From Chamaea fasciata (Eukaryota > Chordata > Aves > Passeriformes > Sylviidae): a stretch of 64,000 bases of DNA. Below are positions 1-12,999 of this stretch, piece by piece. Where the stretch lies: contig JARCOQ010000015.1 of the NCBI GenBank assembly GCA_029207755.1, forward strand, positions 868,001 to 932,000, written 5' to 3'. Below the pieces are notes generated by a model. The model saw only the letters and a list, made by a program, of their open reading frames with translations, ran no database searches and was not told where the DNA came from. The translations under genes were made by a program, and so were the position numbers. The stretch's first letter is position 1. Each line of letters opens with the position of its first letter.

Positions 1-72
1 ATCCCCATATCCCCCTATCTCCACATCCCGCATCCCCACATCCCTACAGCCCCCATCCCCACATCCCCATCC
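1..72. repeat. CATCCC-type minisatellite, truncated by window edge
   Basis: The sequence is a run of short variants of CATCCCCA and CATCCCTA; the G-rich strand is the minus strand. It continues off the left edge, so the array length is unknown. The unit resembles the reverse complement of the array at 15,180-15,400. Confidence 0.8.
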
Positions 73-3000
73 TGCCCAGCCTCTGGGATGGGGGCTGCAG
101 TCCCCTGCCTTTCAGAGGAGCAGGATGACGTCCTCCAAAAATATTCAGTGAGGCACTGGGGATCTGGAACTGACAGAAAGGAAAGAGGTCCCTTCAAAGC
201 TGCAGGTGTCTAAGTGCAGTGGAATCGAAGCCATTTGCCAGTGTCCAGTGCCACCAGGGCCATCCTCCCCCTCCCTCTGCCCACCCAGCACTGTCACTGT
301 CCCCCAGCCCCTTTTGGCTGCAGTGTCAGCCTCCTCTCCCCCCGGACTGTGGTGTGGCCTGGGGATGAGCTGGCTTTGCCTCTGCCACCCCTGCGGGGCA
401 GAATCGGTGAAATGTCACCTCTTGTAGTGATTGTCGGGAAGAAGGGAGCCGGGTGTGGAGGCCAGACCTGCACGGGGAGTGCGTGCATCTCCTGCTGCTG
501 CAGAAAGCCCCAGCTGAGAGTCCCCAGACCCATCCTGTGGCCTTTGGCAGGGACTGTCCCCTCCCTCTCCTCTCCCCCAGCCCAGCTCCAGCGCCTGGGG
601 CAGGCAGCCAGGCCGGGGCTGGGGCTCAGCGCTGCCTCAGACTTGGAGCTGGCCACATCAGACGCACCGTGATTTATACATCCTGTCCCCAGTAATGGCT
701 CCAGCAGAAGAAAAGCCCCGATTGAAATTGCTGCTGTCACTTCTGCTTCCTGTTTATGAGGCAGGATTGGGTTACGCAGATGTCAGCGGTGGCACCGCCA
801 GCGCCGCATCTGCCCTGGCTCAGGTACGGGGAAAATGAGGGAACATGAGCCCTCAAATCACATTTTGGTGCCAATATCTTCCTCAGCAATAAGGGGAAAG
901 AAGAAAAACAATTTCAGGAAAAGGCAGTATATAAGGCAGGGTCGCTGCTGAAGCAGAACAATTACTGCTGCTATAGAGGAACCTGCGATGCATCATCTGC
1001 TCCTTAACAACTCCTGTGAGAGAGGAGGGTTATCGAGGGACTCGGGGGGCCAATCTCTAACCCCAATCTTTAATAAAGAGCTGGAGAGAAATCAGGAAAT
1101 TATACACTTGTAGGGTTGATCTCAATGGTAAATGCGAGTCTACAGAAATTAATAAAGGATGAGGTCACGCAACAGCTGGAGGAGTTCGTGTTGGTTTGAA
1201 AAAGATACTCCAGATGGCTTTTCTAATTTACTTTTTAAAGGAATAAGGCCTTACCTGCCAAAGCTGTAAGAATGTTCTCAGCAGCTGACAGAGGAGACCA
1301 GGTGAGACGGGCAGTGCAAACATAACTCAATATTCCTGGGGGCAAAGGGCAGAGAGTGGCACAGCACCACAGGGATGGGGGCACAGCTCAGAGCCGCAGC
1401 AGGACGTGCCCTGCTGCAGCCCTGCCATGGAGATTTAACCAGCCAGGGGCCACTCACACAGCCCTGGTACAGTGATCATGAGAAAAAACCCCTTCAGTCG
1501 TGCTTTTGGGGAGAAACCCCTCCCTCATTCCTCTCCCCATGCCTGCCCCGTGCAGCCAGCCCAGCCCAGGCTGCGGTGGGCACGGCAGTGGGGATTCCCA
1601 TCCCTCTGCAGAGCTGGCTGGGGTGCCAGAGGCTCCTTTGTTGGACACCTGGGAGGTTCATGCCAGGCCAGGGAACACGAGAGTGCTGCACATCCCCTGG
1701 GGAGCAGCTCCTGGTGGTGCTGGGGGTTCCACAGCCCGTCCCAACCCAGCCCCAGCTCCCCTTTGGGGCTGGAGCCAAGGGGGCCGTGCTGCTTCCCCCA
1801 GGGCTGGGAGCACGGGGCTTGGCCTGGGCGCAGGAGGGACAGACGGACAGAAAACACGGCCGGGGCTGAGCTCAGTGCTCCTGCTGGGCTGGAGCAGCGG
1901 TGACACCCCGCGTGGGTGTGGTGGTCTTTGGGGCACGGGGCTGGGGGCTGGGATCAGGAATGGAGGGCTTGGGAGAGACAGGAGGCTGCCTGGGCCCTGA
2001 TTCTAGTATAAATAGAGGAAAGGTCCTAATTAGCACAGCTCTTCCATGCACCGAGTCCTTCAGAGCTGTCTCACCTGGTGATGCAGCCGTGGGTCAGTGC
2101 AGGGTGAACACTGCAGTGACCCCGGAGCCCCCAAAGTCACTGCTTAATTCTGAGAGTGGAGAGGAGAGAAATGGCTTAAATAGAGGGTGTCTGACCACAT
2201 GGTTTAATTCCCTGTGATATCCCACAGGATGTTCAACAGGGAAAGAGAGCCCTCAGCGTGTGCAGGAGCCGGATCTGCCCCAGGGGAGAAGCCCCAGGGA
2301 GAGCAGAGCTCTGCCCCGGGGCCGTGGGGCTGAGCAGGGACACAGCATCCAGCTGGGGAATGGCCTGGCAGCAAGGTGCCCCTCTGTCCTCCAACCTGAC
2401 GCTGACCACATTCCCCCAGCTTGGGAGGTTTTATCAGGAATTTCACGGCAGCCTTTCCTTAGCCGACAAGACTTTCCCCAGCTCTATTGCCAGGACTGGT
2501 GCAACACAGGAATTTATTCTGGTTTTACTACAACGTGTCATTTCAACCTATTACTTCAGCCCTCAAACAGCAGTGAAAGCCGGGGGCCGGGGAAGTGCAG
2601 CAGGAAAGAACCCGCGGGGAGCTTTTCCCAGCTGGGTGGTCTGTCCCTCAGCCCCCCGGGGCCGCAGCTCCCACATTTTCCACAGAGAACTCCTGGTGAA
2701 CTTTCCGCGCCGCGCCAACCCTGCTCTGCTGCGAGCAAGCTCTGTGGATGAGGAGAAAGTTTTACAAAGCAGGGGTTCTCTGGCGGCAGTCCGCTGGCCT
2801 TCCTCTGCCGAAGGGGACGAGAAGTGGGTCACCCTCGGCCTCCTTCTTGCTCAGCTGTTGAAAGAGATGTGATAAGTAAACAAACATTTCAGCGCCGAGT
2901 GAACAAGATGTTTCTGTGCTGAGGAATCATAGCAGCCCTGTGGTGAGTGCAGAGGCTGTAATTAGTCAGCAGGAACCGCTGGAAAGCAGCACCTGACCCT

Positions 3001-3382
3001 CTGTGTGCAGGCCCTGACACGCTTCTGCCCACCCAACCCCGCTGCTTTGGGGAAAAAACGGGTTGTTTTTCAGCTGGTTTCTGATGCCTTGTTAACGTCT
3101 TCATCCCTCTGGTGTGTGGGGAACGGACTTTATCCTCTGGTTTTGCTCAGCTGTTGGTGTGACTCTGGGTGAGCTCTGAGCCGCCAGCCCCACGCACTGA
3201 CAGATTCCCCTGCACACCAGCACGTTTACTAATCTGTTTACTAATTCCTTCACCAACACATTACTGCTATATTTACTGATTTATTATCTCCATATTAGTA
3301 AATGTTCAGAGTGATTAGCTGGAAAGTCCTTCTGTTGGGCTCTTTCTCAGCTCCAGAGTGCTCGAGCTGCATGTGGAGAGCT
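73..3382. other. Upstream intergenic sequence, no gene recognised
   Basis: No exon with a recognisable protein family was found. Open frames at 200-740 and 1,370-2,000 overlap on both strands and in several frames, which is what GC-rich DNA does by chance. Two good TATA-like strings are present, TATATAAGG at 928-936 and TATAAATAG at 2,007-2,015, but nothing downstream of either looks like a gene start. The part from about 900 to 1,200 is AT-balanced and unique-looking and includes an AGGTCA half-site near 1,165. Confidence 0.6.
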
Positions 3383-3422
3383 GGGAACCACCAGCCCGGG
3401 AACCACCAGCCCAGGAACCACC
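3383..3422. repeat. Short 15-bp tandem repeat
   Basis: The 15-bp unit GGGAACCACCAGCCC occurs twice, followed by a partial third copy. Confidence 0.8.
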
Positions 3423-5339
3423 TTGGGGTGTCCTTGTCACCCTTCCTGGACAAGGTTTCAGACCGTGTCCCTGTTATGTTTTGTAATCAAAACCATAATT
3501 TTGGTCTTTCTTTTGCTCCTAATGCCTGATAATGGGCATATGGGGGGGAAAGGAGAAAACCTCAACATTTGACCAGTCCCAGAGATTTCAAATCAGGGCA
3601 ACTTTGAAGCTTATACTGAGAAACTTATTTAAGATTTTTATCATTTTCCTTTCCATTAAAAAGCTGACACACAGGTGCGTGTCCAAGTCCACCCATTGTC
3701 ATCTTTCATGTCTTTTTGATTTCCCTTTTATTTTTACCCCTGCTTTCTTTCTCTCTCTCTTGTACTTAACAGTGACAATTCAAAACACCTTTTTGTTTAA
3801 AGGCATTGCCAGGTCAGTAAATCACAATACACGCTTTTTAAAGTTAGGCTGCAATGTGCACGGCCATAAACAGCCAATAAATAAATTTGTTGGCGTCTAA
3901 AGGTGTCCTCTCCCAACAGACTTTCCTACAGTCCTTTCCTAATTTTACTGCTGACTGACTTACCAAAGTCATTCTTCCTGTCCCTGGGAGAAAAGGAAGA
4001 AATACTAAAGAATCATTTATTTCCAGTGGCATCATCTATTCCTGCTAAATCGGTAGCAGGTCACGTTGGCGCAGGAAGAGCTCTCCTCATCCTCCCAGCC
4101 AAAATGAACCTTTGCTATGAAAAGCAGCATCGTTACCGTGTGATTTGGGAATGCTGTTAAAAATAAACAGGGATCAGGGCAAGGTGGAGCCGGAGATGTG
4201 GCTCATCCCCCTTCGTGTGGCTGCTAACGCCTCTTTATCCGCCGCTCTCGAGGAGATGGAACAAGGCAGGAATTATTGCAGTAATGTCCCTGTCACTCTG
4301 AATAAAACATGAACAAAATTAGTTACTCTTGCCTCAGATTGAAGCAATTATTTCATGTCTCCTTGCACGAGGCCGTGTGTAACCGATTGCCAGGCGCTGC
4401 AGACAGGGCCATAAAGGATGGAGAAATAACAGCTGGGACTAATTGGAATGATGGTCGACTTGATTCACTCCATTTATTTATTTATTTGTGTGTGTGTGTG
4501 CAGGGAGGGGAGGGAAGTTTCCCTCGGCGTGCAGAATATTTAAAGGGAAAAGAGCCGTGGCGAGCCTGCCGGTGAGCTTGGCTGGTTTAATTAACCTCTG
4601 CAGGGGAAGCCGTTCCATTCCCCGGCTTATCACCTCCCCGTGTGCGCCGTGCCTGGTGCCTGTCCTCCCCTCCCCAAGGCCAGGCTGGCACTGCCACCTT
4701 GTCCCCACACCTGCCGGGGTGGGCACACGGGGCAGCGCTGGCTCCTCCAGCCTGGCACCCACTGGGCTGATCTCAGGGAAAACCTTTTCCTGGGGGAGCT
4801 GAAACTCCTGAAATCTTTATCCGTCTCCATCTAGTTATTCACAGGCATGGGGAGGCAGCTCTGAGAATATTCAGGTGGCTCAGGGTGAGAATTCGGGGTG
4901 CCCCGGTCCAGCCCCACGCCCAACCAGCCTTTGGGAGGTTTGGGAGGATCCCGTTCCCAGGGGGGCTCAGGAGAGAGGGAAAAGGGCTGAGGAGCTTTTG
5001 GGAAATGTCTCCACCCCTGCGGGTTCCTCCAGCCTGTTTGGGTTCTGGTGGCACTGTGGAGGTGGCACTGTGGAGGTGACACAGATGAGGTGACACCCCC
5101 ATCGCGGTGGGACGTGGGGTTTCTGGGGGCTCTGGGGTGTGTCAATCCCCATAGCCTGAAAGCAGCAAAATGGTGCTTGGCAGCCCTGGGGAGTGCAGAG
5201 GTCGGATGTTTGCAGGACGTTTGGGAAATGCTGTGACCTCCTGGCTATAGATAGGAACAGAAGCCACCGAGGCCGTTGGGAGCAGAGCACAGCTCATTTC
5301 GGGACCTTGTGGGTTAATCTGGTGGTTTTTCTGCCCTAC
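3423..5339. other. Intergenic sequence, no gene recognised
   Basis: This stretch is AT-rich to about 4,600 and GC-rich after. It includes short TTTA and GT runs at about 4,468-4,501 and a three-unit repeat of about 16 bp (GTGGCACTGTGGAG type) at about 5,048-5,096 that recurs at 8,085-8,220. No coding exon is supported. Confidence 0.6.
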
Positions 5340-5365
5340 TTTTTTTTTTTTTTTTTTTTTTTTTT
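5340..5365. repeat. Poly(T) tract, 26 bp
   Basis: This is an uninterrupted run of T on the plus strand. No processed pseudogene body was recognised beside it. Confidence 0.95.
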
Positions 5366-6169
5366 CTTAAGATGTGGCAGGATGCTGCTGAAAATGTGTA
5401 AGTCAGAGCGCTGGAAAGAATCCTGTGAATTGCAGTGAATAACTGCAGAGCAGGGAGTATAAAATATATGTGTTTCTTTAATATTTATTCATAGATTAAA
5501 AAGCCAATATGGTGGCTGAGATGAATGCTAAAAACTTTAATTAAAACCAAAACAACAACGCTTTCTTTCAGTTGCCGTAGCAGCGGGGAAGATGTAGGTA
5601 AACATCCTTCTTTCTGAAAAATGATCTTGTTCCTAGCAAAGCCCACCACCTCCCTTTCCCAATAGGAATGTATCATCCTGCTGAACTGAACCATGAAATG
5701 TCACCGGGCAAAGTCCTCAGAAGTCAGCGTGAGGCTTTTTGCTGATCTTGCTGGACGCCGGATCAGGAGGTGGAAAATTATCTCATTTCATTAATTAGTT
5801 GGGAGAAAATTAATCATCTTCTGGTGCATGAAATGTTGAGTGCTGATTTCCCCTCTCCTGGGCTGTCAGTGCCAGGGTTTGGGGAGCTGTGGCTCCTGTA
5901 AAGCCACGCTGGGCTCAGCCTTTGCCAGGGGCCAAGGGTTGGGACCCGAGCTGGGCCTGCAGAGAACAGAACTTAACCCTGGCTTTGTTCCACGAGCCAG
6001 TGCAACCAGGCCACACCTAATCCTGCTACAAAAACCACATTTCACCAAATTGTAACACCGTGAACGTCAATAACGTATTTCAAGGTGGGGACAAGCACCG
6101 AGCGTCGTCTGCTCATTGGGGTTCTGCTCATATCCCACCAGAGTGCAGGGACCAGGGGCCAGAGTGAGG
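5366..6169. other. Intergenic sequence, no gene recognised
   Basis: The sequence is AT-rich to about 5,850 and looks unique. No coding exon, RNA gene or known repeat was recognised. Confidence 0.6.
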
Positions 6170-6686
6170 GGAGGGATGGAGGGATGGAGGGATGGAGGGA
6201 TGGAGGGAGGGAGGGAGGGAGGGAGGGAGGGAGGGATGGATGGATGGATGGATGGAGGGGTGGATGATAGATGGAGGGATGGATGGATGAATGGATGGAT
6301 GGATGGATGGATGGATGGATGGATGGATGGATGGAGGGATGATGGATGGAGGGGTGGATGATAGATGGATGGATGGATGGATGGATGGATGGATGGATGG
6401 AGGGGTGGATGATAGATGGAGGGATGGATGGATGAATGGATGGATGGATGGATGGATGGATGGATGGATGGAGGGGTGGATGATAGATGGAGGGATGGAT
6501 GGATGAATGGATGGATGGATGGATGGATGGATGGATGGATGGATGATAGATGGAGGGATGGATGGATGAATGGATGGATGGATGGATGGATGGATGGATG
6601 GATGGATGGAGGGGTGGATGATAGATGGAGGGATGGATGGATGAATGGATGGATGGATGGATGGATGGATGGATGGATGGATGGAG
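6170..6686. repeat. GGAT/GGAGG satellite with GATAG register marks
   Basis: About 0.5 kb consists of GGAT units, with a GGAGG block near the left end. The variant string GGTGGATGATAGATGG recurs with irregular spacing: GATAG starts at 6,266, 6,360, 6,411, 6,482, 6,545 and 6,620. Long stop-free frames on the minus strand (repeating IHPS) and plus strand (repeating DGWM) are products of the repeat, not genes. Confidence 0.95.
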
Positions 6687-6751
6687 CTCCCTGCAGAGCT
6701 GACACCCATGCCAGCAGGTACCTCTGGCTTCCCCTCTCTCAGTTGTCTCCC

Positions 6752-6822
6752 TTTGGACACTTCCAGGGATGAGGATCCACAGCTTCTCTGGGCAGCCTGT
6801 GCCAGTACCCAAAACAGGAACT
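6752..6822 (-). mobile_element. CR1 LINE 3'-end fragment
   Basis: The plus strand reads as the complement of a CR1 tail (ACACTTCCAGGGATG, then a CTTCTCTGGGCAGCCTG block). The element is therefore on the minus strand. It is short and flanks the GGAT satellite. Confidence 0.6.
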
Positions 6823-7410
6823 CCACTAAAACTTTTACCAGCCTGTCCAGTGTCTTCAGGGCTGGCAGGGGCACGGTGAGCCCTGCCCACCCCACGGGTG
6901 CAGAGAGTAACTCACACCTGGATTTAAAGGTGCTTTATTAGCTGTGGGGGAGACCTGAGCTCCTGCATGTCAGAATTAGAAACCATTAGTGCAGAGTTTG
7001 ACAAAAATCAACTCAACCTTGACTGTTCATAAACATGGCCTGACATTTCCCTCGCTGCCTGGACACAGTGGGCAGGTTTTTGAAGAGTCCAACCCTACAT
7101 AAAGGCTCACTGTTATGAAAAATAATTTACATTGGTTCCTTTCCCAAATACATCAGTTACAACCTCAATAAGAGCACAGGGTGTTTGCATTTCCACTTCC
7201 CACCACATGCCCCTGTGAGAGTGCACTGGAATAGCTGGAGCACTTCATTCCATCCATGGATCTTGGTATTCCCAGGTCCACAGGGCCCTCCCTAGGGAAA
7301 AATCAGAGTTTCAAAACCAGTTTCCCTCTGCAAGAGGAGAAAATACAAATAAAATTGTTCATGTAATGCTGATGTCACCCAGGATGTTGGCAACTAGGAC
7401 TGAATAACAG
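6823..7410. other. Intergenic sequence, no gene recognised
   Basis: The sequence looks unique and has moderate AT content. Nothing codes convincingly. Confidence 0.55.
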
Positions 7411-7574
7411 AGCCACAGAATGGTTTGGGTGGGGAGGGACCTTAAAGCTCATCCAGTGCCACCCCTGTCATGGCAGGGACACCTTCCACTGTCCCAGGGG
7501 GCTCCAAGTCCCAGTGTCCAACCCGGCCTTGGGCACTGCCAGGGATCCAGGGGCAGCCAGAGCTGCTCCGGGCA
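7411..7574 (-). mobile_element. CR1 LINE 3'-end fragment
   Basis: The fragment starts at the CR1 terminus (ACAGAATGGTTTGGG on the plus strand), continues through the diagnostic GGGACCTTAAAG and GGCAGGGACACCTTCC blocks, and is 5'-truncated near 7,574. CR1 truncation at the 5' end is usual. Confidence 0.9.
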
Positions 7575-8084
7575 ATATAATACAATAAGAACATAATAAT
7601 TTAGCTTTAGGCTGCAAGACATACCAGCAGGTGAAATACCTATTCGCTCATTTTACCTTCAAGTCATGAAGAAACGAGCACTTAATTTACTTTCTTCATT
7701 TAGTTGTCAGCTCTATTCATTATAGATGCACATTTTCTAAGTTAAGTATCCAGGTTTCGTGTCTACATTATAATTAGGGCTGGGGAAATGTAATGGGTAC
7801 AGGTGTCATTTAGCGTTTCTATTCAAATTCCTCCTGTTCTCAGGCAGCCGTTCAGGAGGGGCATTTCCAGGAGGATCCAAGCTGCTGCATTTTCCTGCAC
7901 CCCCTGTAATGATGCTAAAAGACATTTGGCCTTCTGCCTTCCATGGGCAACAGAAACCCGACTGGCTAAAGCAAAAAAAACCCCTCAGGGCTCAGGTTTG
8001 TGTCCTGCCCCGTGAAATGGGAGTGGCTGGGGATGGAGGAGCTGTGACTGCGAGGAGCAATTCCCAAAAAGTCGTGGTGGAGAT
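7575..8084. other. Intergenic sequence, no gene recognised
   Basis: This is AT-rich, unique-looking sequence. No coding exon was recognised. Confidence 0.55.
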
Positions 8085-8220
8085 GGCAGTGTGGAGGTGG
8101 AGGTGGCACTGGGGGGTGGAGGTGACACTGTTGATGTGGCACGAGGGGATGGCACCAGTGGGTGGCAGTGTGAAGGTGGAGGTGGCACTGTGGAGGTGGC
8201 ACTGTGGAGGTGGCACAGAG
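8085..8220. repeat. GTGGCACTGTGGAG-type minisatellite
   Basis: Degenerate units of about 12-18 bp are built on GGAGGTGGCACTGTGG. The same family forms the short array near 5,048-5,096. It runs directly into the 20-bp array to its right. Confidence 0.8.
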
Positions 8221-8440
8221 GAGTGAGGTGGTGTTCAGGTGAGTGAGGTGACGTTCAGAGGACTGAGGTGATGTTCAGAGCAGTGGGATGACCTTCAGAG
8301 GAGGAAGATGATGCTCAGAGCAATGAGATGACGTTCAGAGGAGGAAGATGACGTTCGGAGAAGTGAGATGATGTTCAGGGGAGTGAGGTGCTGTTCAGAG
8401 GAGGAAGATGACGTTCAGAGGAGGAAGATGACGTTCAGGT
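8221..8440. repeat. 20-bp minisatellite, 11 units, with TGACGTTCA core
   Basis: Eleven consecutive units of exactly 20 bp occur without insertion or deletion. The consensus is close to GAGGAAGATGACGTTCAGAG. Unit variants swap GAGGAAGATG with GAGTGAGGTG. TGACGTTC or a close variant occurs in most units. Confidence 0.9.
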
Positions 8441-11400
8441 GAGCGTTTGGGTGCAGCAGCTTTGCTGATGTTGCTCCATTGAAGTTGCTCCTGAGGACCT
8501 GATGGTGCAGCCAAAGGTGGTGGTTGTGTTTGAAGGGAGATGGAGGCACTCCCGACCCCAGTCCTGGCAGAGGGATCACTGTGGGGAGCTGTGTGTGCCA
8601 CAAACACCGGGGCTCCTGTCCCTCCCCACCCAGCAGGCAGCAGCTTTGCTTTGTATTCAGCTCCTGCATGCAGCTCAGTTACCGCAAATGGTGCTGATGA
8701 GGAAGAAGGAATATCAAAGGAAAAACAGGATAACAGCCCTGAAATTATGTAAATAACTGATTGAGGAGTGTGGCAGAGATGAACTTTTTCCATTTGGGTA
8801 TATTGAGGATTTTATTGTACTTGCAGAGTCGCAGCCTCTCCTGGGGCTTTTCTAACGCTGTGGTTTGTATGTGCTACACTCAAGCCTAACCAGCTGTCTG
8901 CATGCCAGGGACATTTTTTTTTCCCCTTTATAAATGACAAGATTTTGATTTCACACCACAGTTGTATCAATATTCTGCTCTCCCGAGAGCCTCTTAATGC
9001 GATGACAATGGCAATATTAGCTCAGGCTGTTAATCCCAGGGCTCCTGTATTTCAGCATCTCCCCCAATCTCATCAGAACCGCATTCTTTCAAGAATATAT
9101 TGTGGTGTTTATCTTCATATGTGTCCCATAAATAATGCTGATGAGCATCCAAGCCACGGTCAGAAGTTTCCAGGGGAGTGTGAGGAGCTATGCATGGTAC
9201 ACTTGGCATCCTGCATCCCTCCAGGACAGGCTCTTCCACAGGCCAGCCCTGCTCTGTTTCTTCATGTAGATTCCTGTTCTTTTGTTTTTACAGAGAGGAT
9301 TCGCCTGGTGCTGTTTGCAGTCTCCAAAGGGAGCTTGAGGGGGGAAATCCTCCCTGTGGTGCAGGCCCTCAGGTGGGAATGGTTTGGAAACCTCCCCGAG
9401 AACCCCTGGGCAAAGCAAAACCGTCCCTGTGCTGTAAAACACGGGAGTTACTTCGGTGCTGTGCTTGTTGTGGTTTGGGGTTCCTTCCAAAACAGTGGTT
9501 TCTGCGAATCCTTTGTGTAAATTTGAGTCTGCTCCAGGTGGGTTTGTGCTGGGAGAGGCTGAGGCCACGGCTTTCCTGCCTGGAGAAGCGTTGGTGTGTT
9601 CCTTTCTCACACGAACGGCTGTGATTTTATCATTAACCAGATAAGGTGGTGTTGCCTGAAGCTCTATGAATAATCTCACCTACCTTGCAGTGTCTTCTGT
9701 CTGGCATTTAATTAGCCTGATTTTTTTTAATGCCTCAGGCAGAGTATAGATCTGGCTGTAACTTTAGGAATACTGTGTGTAACTCCAGGAATAACACTGC
9801 TGAGTCTGTTGTGAGGTGGTGCTGTGCCACAATTCCTCCGTGCTTCTGGGAATTTCACCTCGACCTCATGAATTAGGCAATAGTTGAGGGAGAGTGGAGT
9901 AGATATTGTGGAGTAGATACTGCAGCGTGTTGGCAAATCAGGACCAACACACACAGTTGTCAGTTCCTGCTGTCCTCGTTTCCTGGCTTCGATTAACTGG
10001 CTCGTTGGTATTTAGCAGAAAGGAGGGGATGTCCCCGGAGGAGCAGGGTGGGCAGGAGCTGGCACATCCCCTCTGTGCAGCTCGGGCTCCTCCCCGCCCT
10101 GCCCGGTGCTTCTGGGCTGGGGAGCTCCAGGTGTGCTCCTCTCTCTTTCCCAGTTGTCGTTTTCCAGGCTGGTCCCCTCCCCATCCCCTGCAGGCACGGC
10201 TGGGGTCACTCCCTGGCTGCTCCTCTGCTCATCTCCTGTCCCCTGCAGTGACCAGGGGCAGCACAGAGCCACTCTCCTGGGCACGCCACGCCTCAGAGGG
10301 CTTCACTGTGCCTGTTCCAGGGCAGGAGTGTTCCCTGGAGGGTCTGCTCTTCGTGCTGGTAATGCTCTCGCAGAGCTGAAAATGACTTGATTTTATATAT
10401 ACATATAAATGTTTAAAGAAGACAGAGTAACTTCTCCCATTCTACAGCCTGGGTCTGTCAGTAACTCAGAATATTAACCGTGCCTGGGGCGAGTGGAGCT
10501 TCCCAGGGCTTCCTCAGCTGCATGTGGGGCCCTGGCAGGCAGGCAGCTGGGTTCCCTCTCCTGGGCAGGAATGTCACTGTATTTACAGCTCTGCACTGGG
10601 AACAGGCTCTGGATGCATCCTGAGCCCAGGCATAGGAAGTGACTCCCATCCCGTGTCTTTGCACAGAATAAAAACTGCAGCCTCCTGCTCAGACTGGAGC
10701 CTCCAACACGGAACTGCATCTCCTTAGCTTGGAAAAGGGGATTGTTGCCTCCACCAGAGTGGGGATGCAGCAAAGCCTTTTGTCTGCAGAAAAACCTACT
10801 TGCAAAAGCTCTTCAGAAATTCTGCAAGTGGCCCAGGGCTTGCTTTGTCAAAGAATTTAAACATGTAGTCTTGACATGTAAATATTTCCAGAAATATTTC
10901 CTGAATAAATAAGATTCCTTCCAAGATGACCTCACCCCTTGGCAGCAGTGAGAGCTGTACTGTACATCTTCCAGCAGGATTCATCTGCTGGGCTCTGCAG
11001 CCCCTGGAGCTGCTGCCAGGAGCTTGGCATCTCTGCTGGGATGGGGCAAAGGGAGCCTGGAGTGTGTCACCCCTGTCGAGCTCTCGGCTCTCGAGTCTCC
11101 TTTTCTCTCCTAATCCCATCCTCCCTCCAGGTCTGCAGCCCCTCTGATCCCCACCATGTATAGTCAAATGTGGGGAGGCAGAACGGAGCACCACTGGCCT
11201 TTATGGGCCATAAATCATTGGGGTTTTATAGTTTCTATAACTTATCTTGCATTCCAGATAACCAGGGCTGGAGGCTGCGTTGCCTCCAGTTTCTGGGGCA
11301 GGTTCCTGGGGGCTCTGCAGAGCTCTTCCCGCTGGTCTGACCTTCCAAACCTCCTGTGGGCTCTTCTCCATGTTATTTTTGGAGTTTTCCTTCAGGGAGA

Positions 11401-12999
11401 GCATCTGGCCCTGCAGCCTGTGCCAGCTCCCACCTTGTGTGCTCACAGGTCCTTGAGGGACAGGGAAAACATTTCCCCTCCACACCTGGGGGGGACAGGC
11501 ACTCCCAGGGGGTGTGGGGACACAGCAGACAATAAATAAATAAACAAGTGCCCTTCAGAGGCCTCTCTTTCTGCTCAGAGCTATTTCCCACTCCTGTCTC
11601 TGGGGATTCCCCCTGGCCCTTCCTCCTGCCAGCCCATTTCCTCCCCATCCCCTGGATTTCCTCAGCCCTGCTGTGTCCTCACCTGTGTGGCCGCACCTCA
11701 CCTCGCTCCCCTGCCTCAGATCTGCGACCTGCGGCCAATTTCTTACTGAGCTGAGCAAGGCACAAGCTATTCCTGCCCGTGAAATCTTTACCCAGCGATC
11801 TTCAGCTCCATTCCAGTTGCCCAGAGAGCTGCAGGGTGTCAGTTCCCCCTCTGTGGGAAGGTTGGTGAAGGAGCTCTGAGGGGAGCAGTTCTGCCTTCAT
11901 AAAGCGCTGGTTTTTTCTCTCTGCTTGTCTAAAGTTATAAAAGTGATAAAAAACTCGGCTCATTTCTTCAAGTTCCAGGAGAACGTAAAGAGTTTCCCAA
12001 AGGGTATCTCTTCAGAGAGGGGGATTTTAAAATCGGTTTCATTTCTTGGCCAATTTGTTGCTCAGCCCTCACTGTGTTATCAAAATACTGTATTTGCAGA
12101 AGGGAGCAGGGCTGGCCGGAACACAAGAATGTCATTTTTTTGGAAAACTCTTCGACTGAAATTTGTTTGCAATGCACGTTGAACACAACCAAATGCTTTT
12201 TGGGGAGAAAAAAAAAATAAGGAAAATATGCAGAGTGTGCCTCCTGGACGGGCACAGTGACCCCGGATAAGAGCAGCTGGTGCTGGGGTGGCGAGTGGGA
12301 GCTGCGTGTTCCTCGCCCTGGAGAGCCCCAGCGGTGGCCCAGGTGACCCTGTGGTGTCCCAGGGACTGGGCGCAGCTCATGTCTGGGGACACAAACCCCC
12401 CTGGGCAGGCGCTGGTGGAGCCCTGCAGGGGGGTGGCACTGTCCAGGCTGGGCTGTGACACTGGGGACACTGGGGAGGGGACACTGGGAGGGGACCCTGC
12501 CCTGCCCTGAGCACGGTCTGCTCATCCTCACTGACTCCACACATGGATCTAATCATGCTTGAGTCCATCCATACATGAATATTTACTGAATTATTGCTTG
12601 CTGAGCCCTGACACTCTGCCTGGTGCTCCTGCAGAACACGAGCTCTGCTGGCCCCTCCAAGGACACGGGCTCTGACGTTTGTTTTCCACCTATGGCTCCG
12701 TGGCTTTTCCCCCTCTTGGCTAATTATTGCAGTTCTTTTTAAATGATGCATTTGCTGTTGAACTATGGATTTTAAAAAGTTTTTTATGCTTGTCTTAGCT
12801 GGAAATATGTTCTGGCCTGACTTGTAATTCCCTCTGCAGCCTTGTTGGAGTCAGGTAATATACCTCAAATATGAAGTCAATAAAATTGTACTGTAAGTCA
12901 CTGCAGATTTAAAGATTCTTTTTGGTTTTTTCCTTTCAACGAACAAGAATCCCAGGCAGCCAGAAACAATTTCAAAAAATTCCAAGCCCTAATTAAGAA
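8441..12999. other. Intergenic sequence, no gene recognised
   Basis: The stretch 8,760-9,180 is AT-balanced, unique-looking and free of recognised repeats, so it is a candidate conserved non-coding element. The stretch 9,900-12,500 is GC-richer, with overlapping chance frames on both strands. No splice-bounded coding exon or known protein motif was found. Confidence 0.55.

Noticed and set aside
2007..2015. TATAAATAG as a gene promoter
   Set aside because: It is a good TATA string, but no exon or donor-bounded reading frame follows; such strings are common by chance.
6042..6895. Long IHPS-rich frames on the minus strand
   Set aside because: They are a direct translation of the GGAT tetranucleotide satellite.
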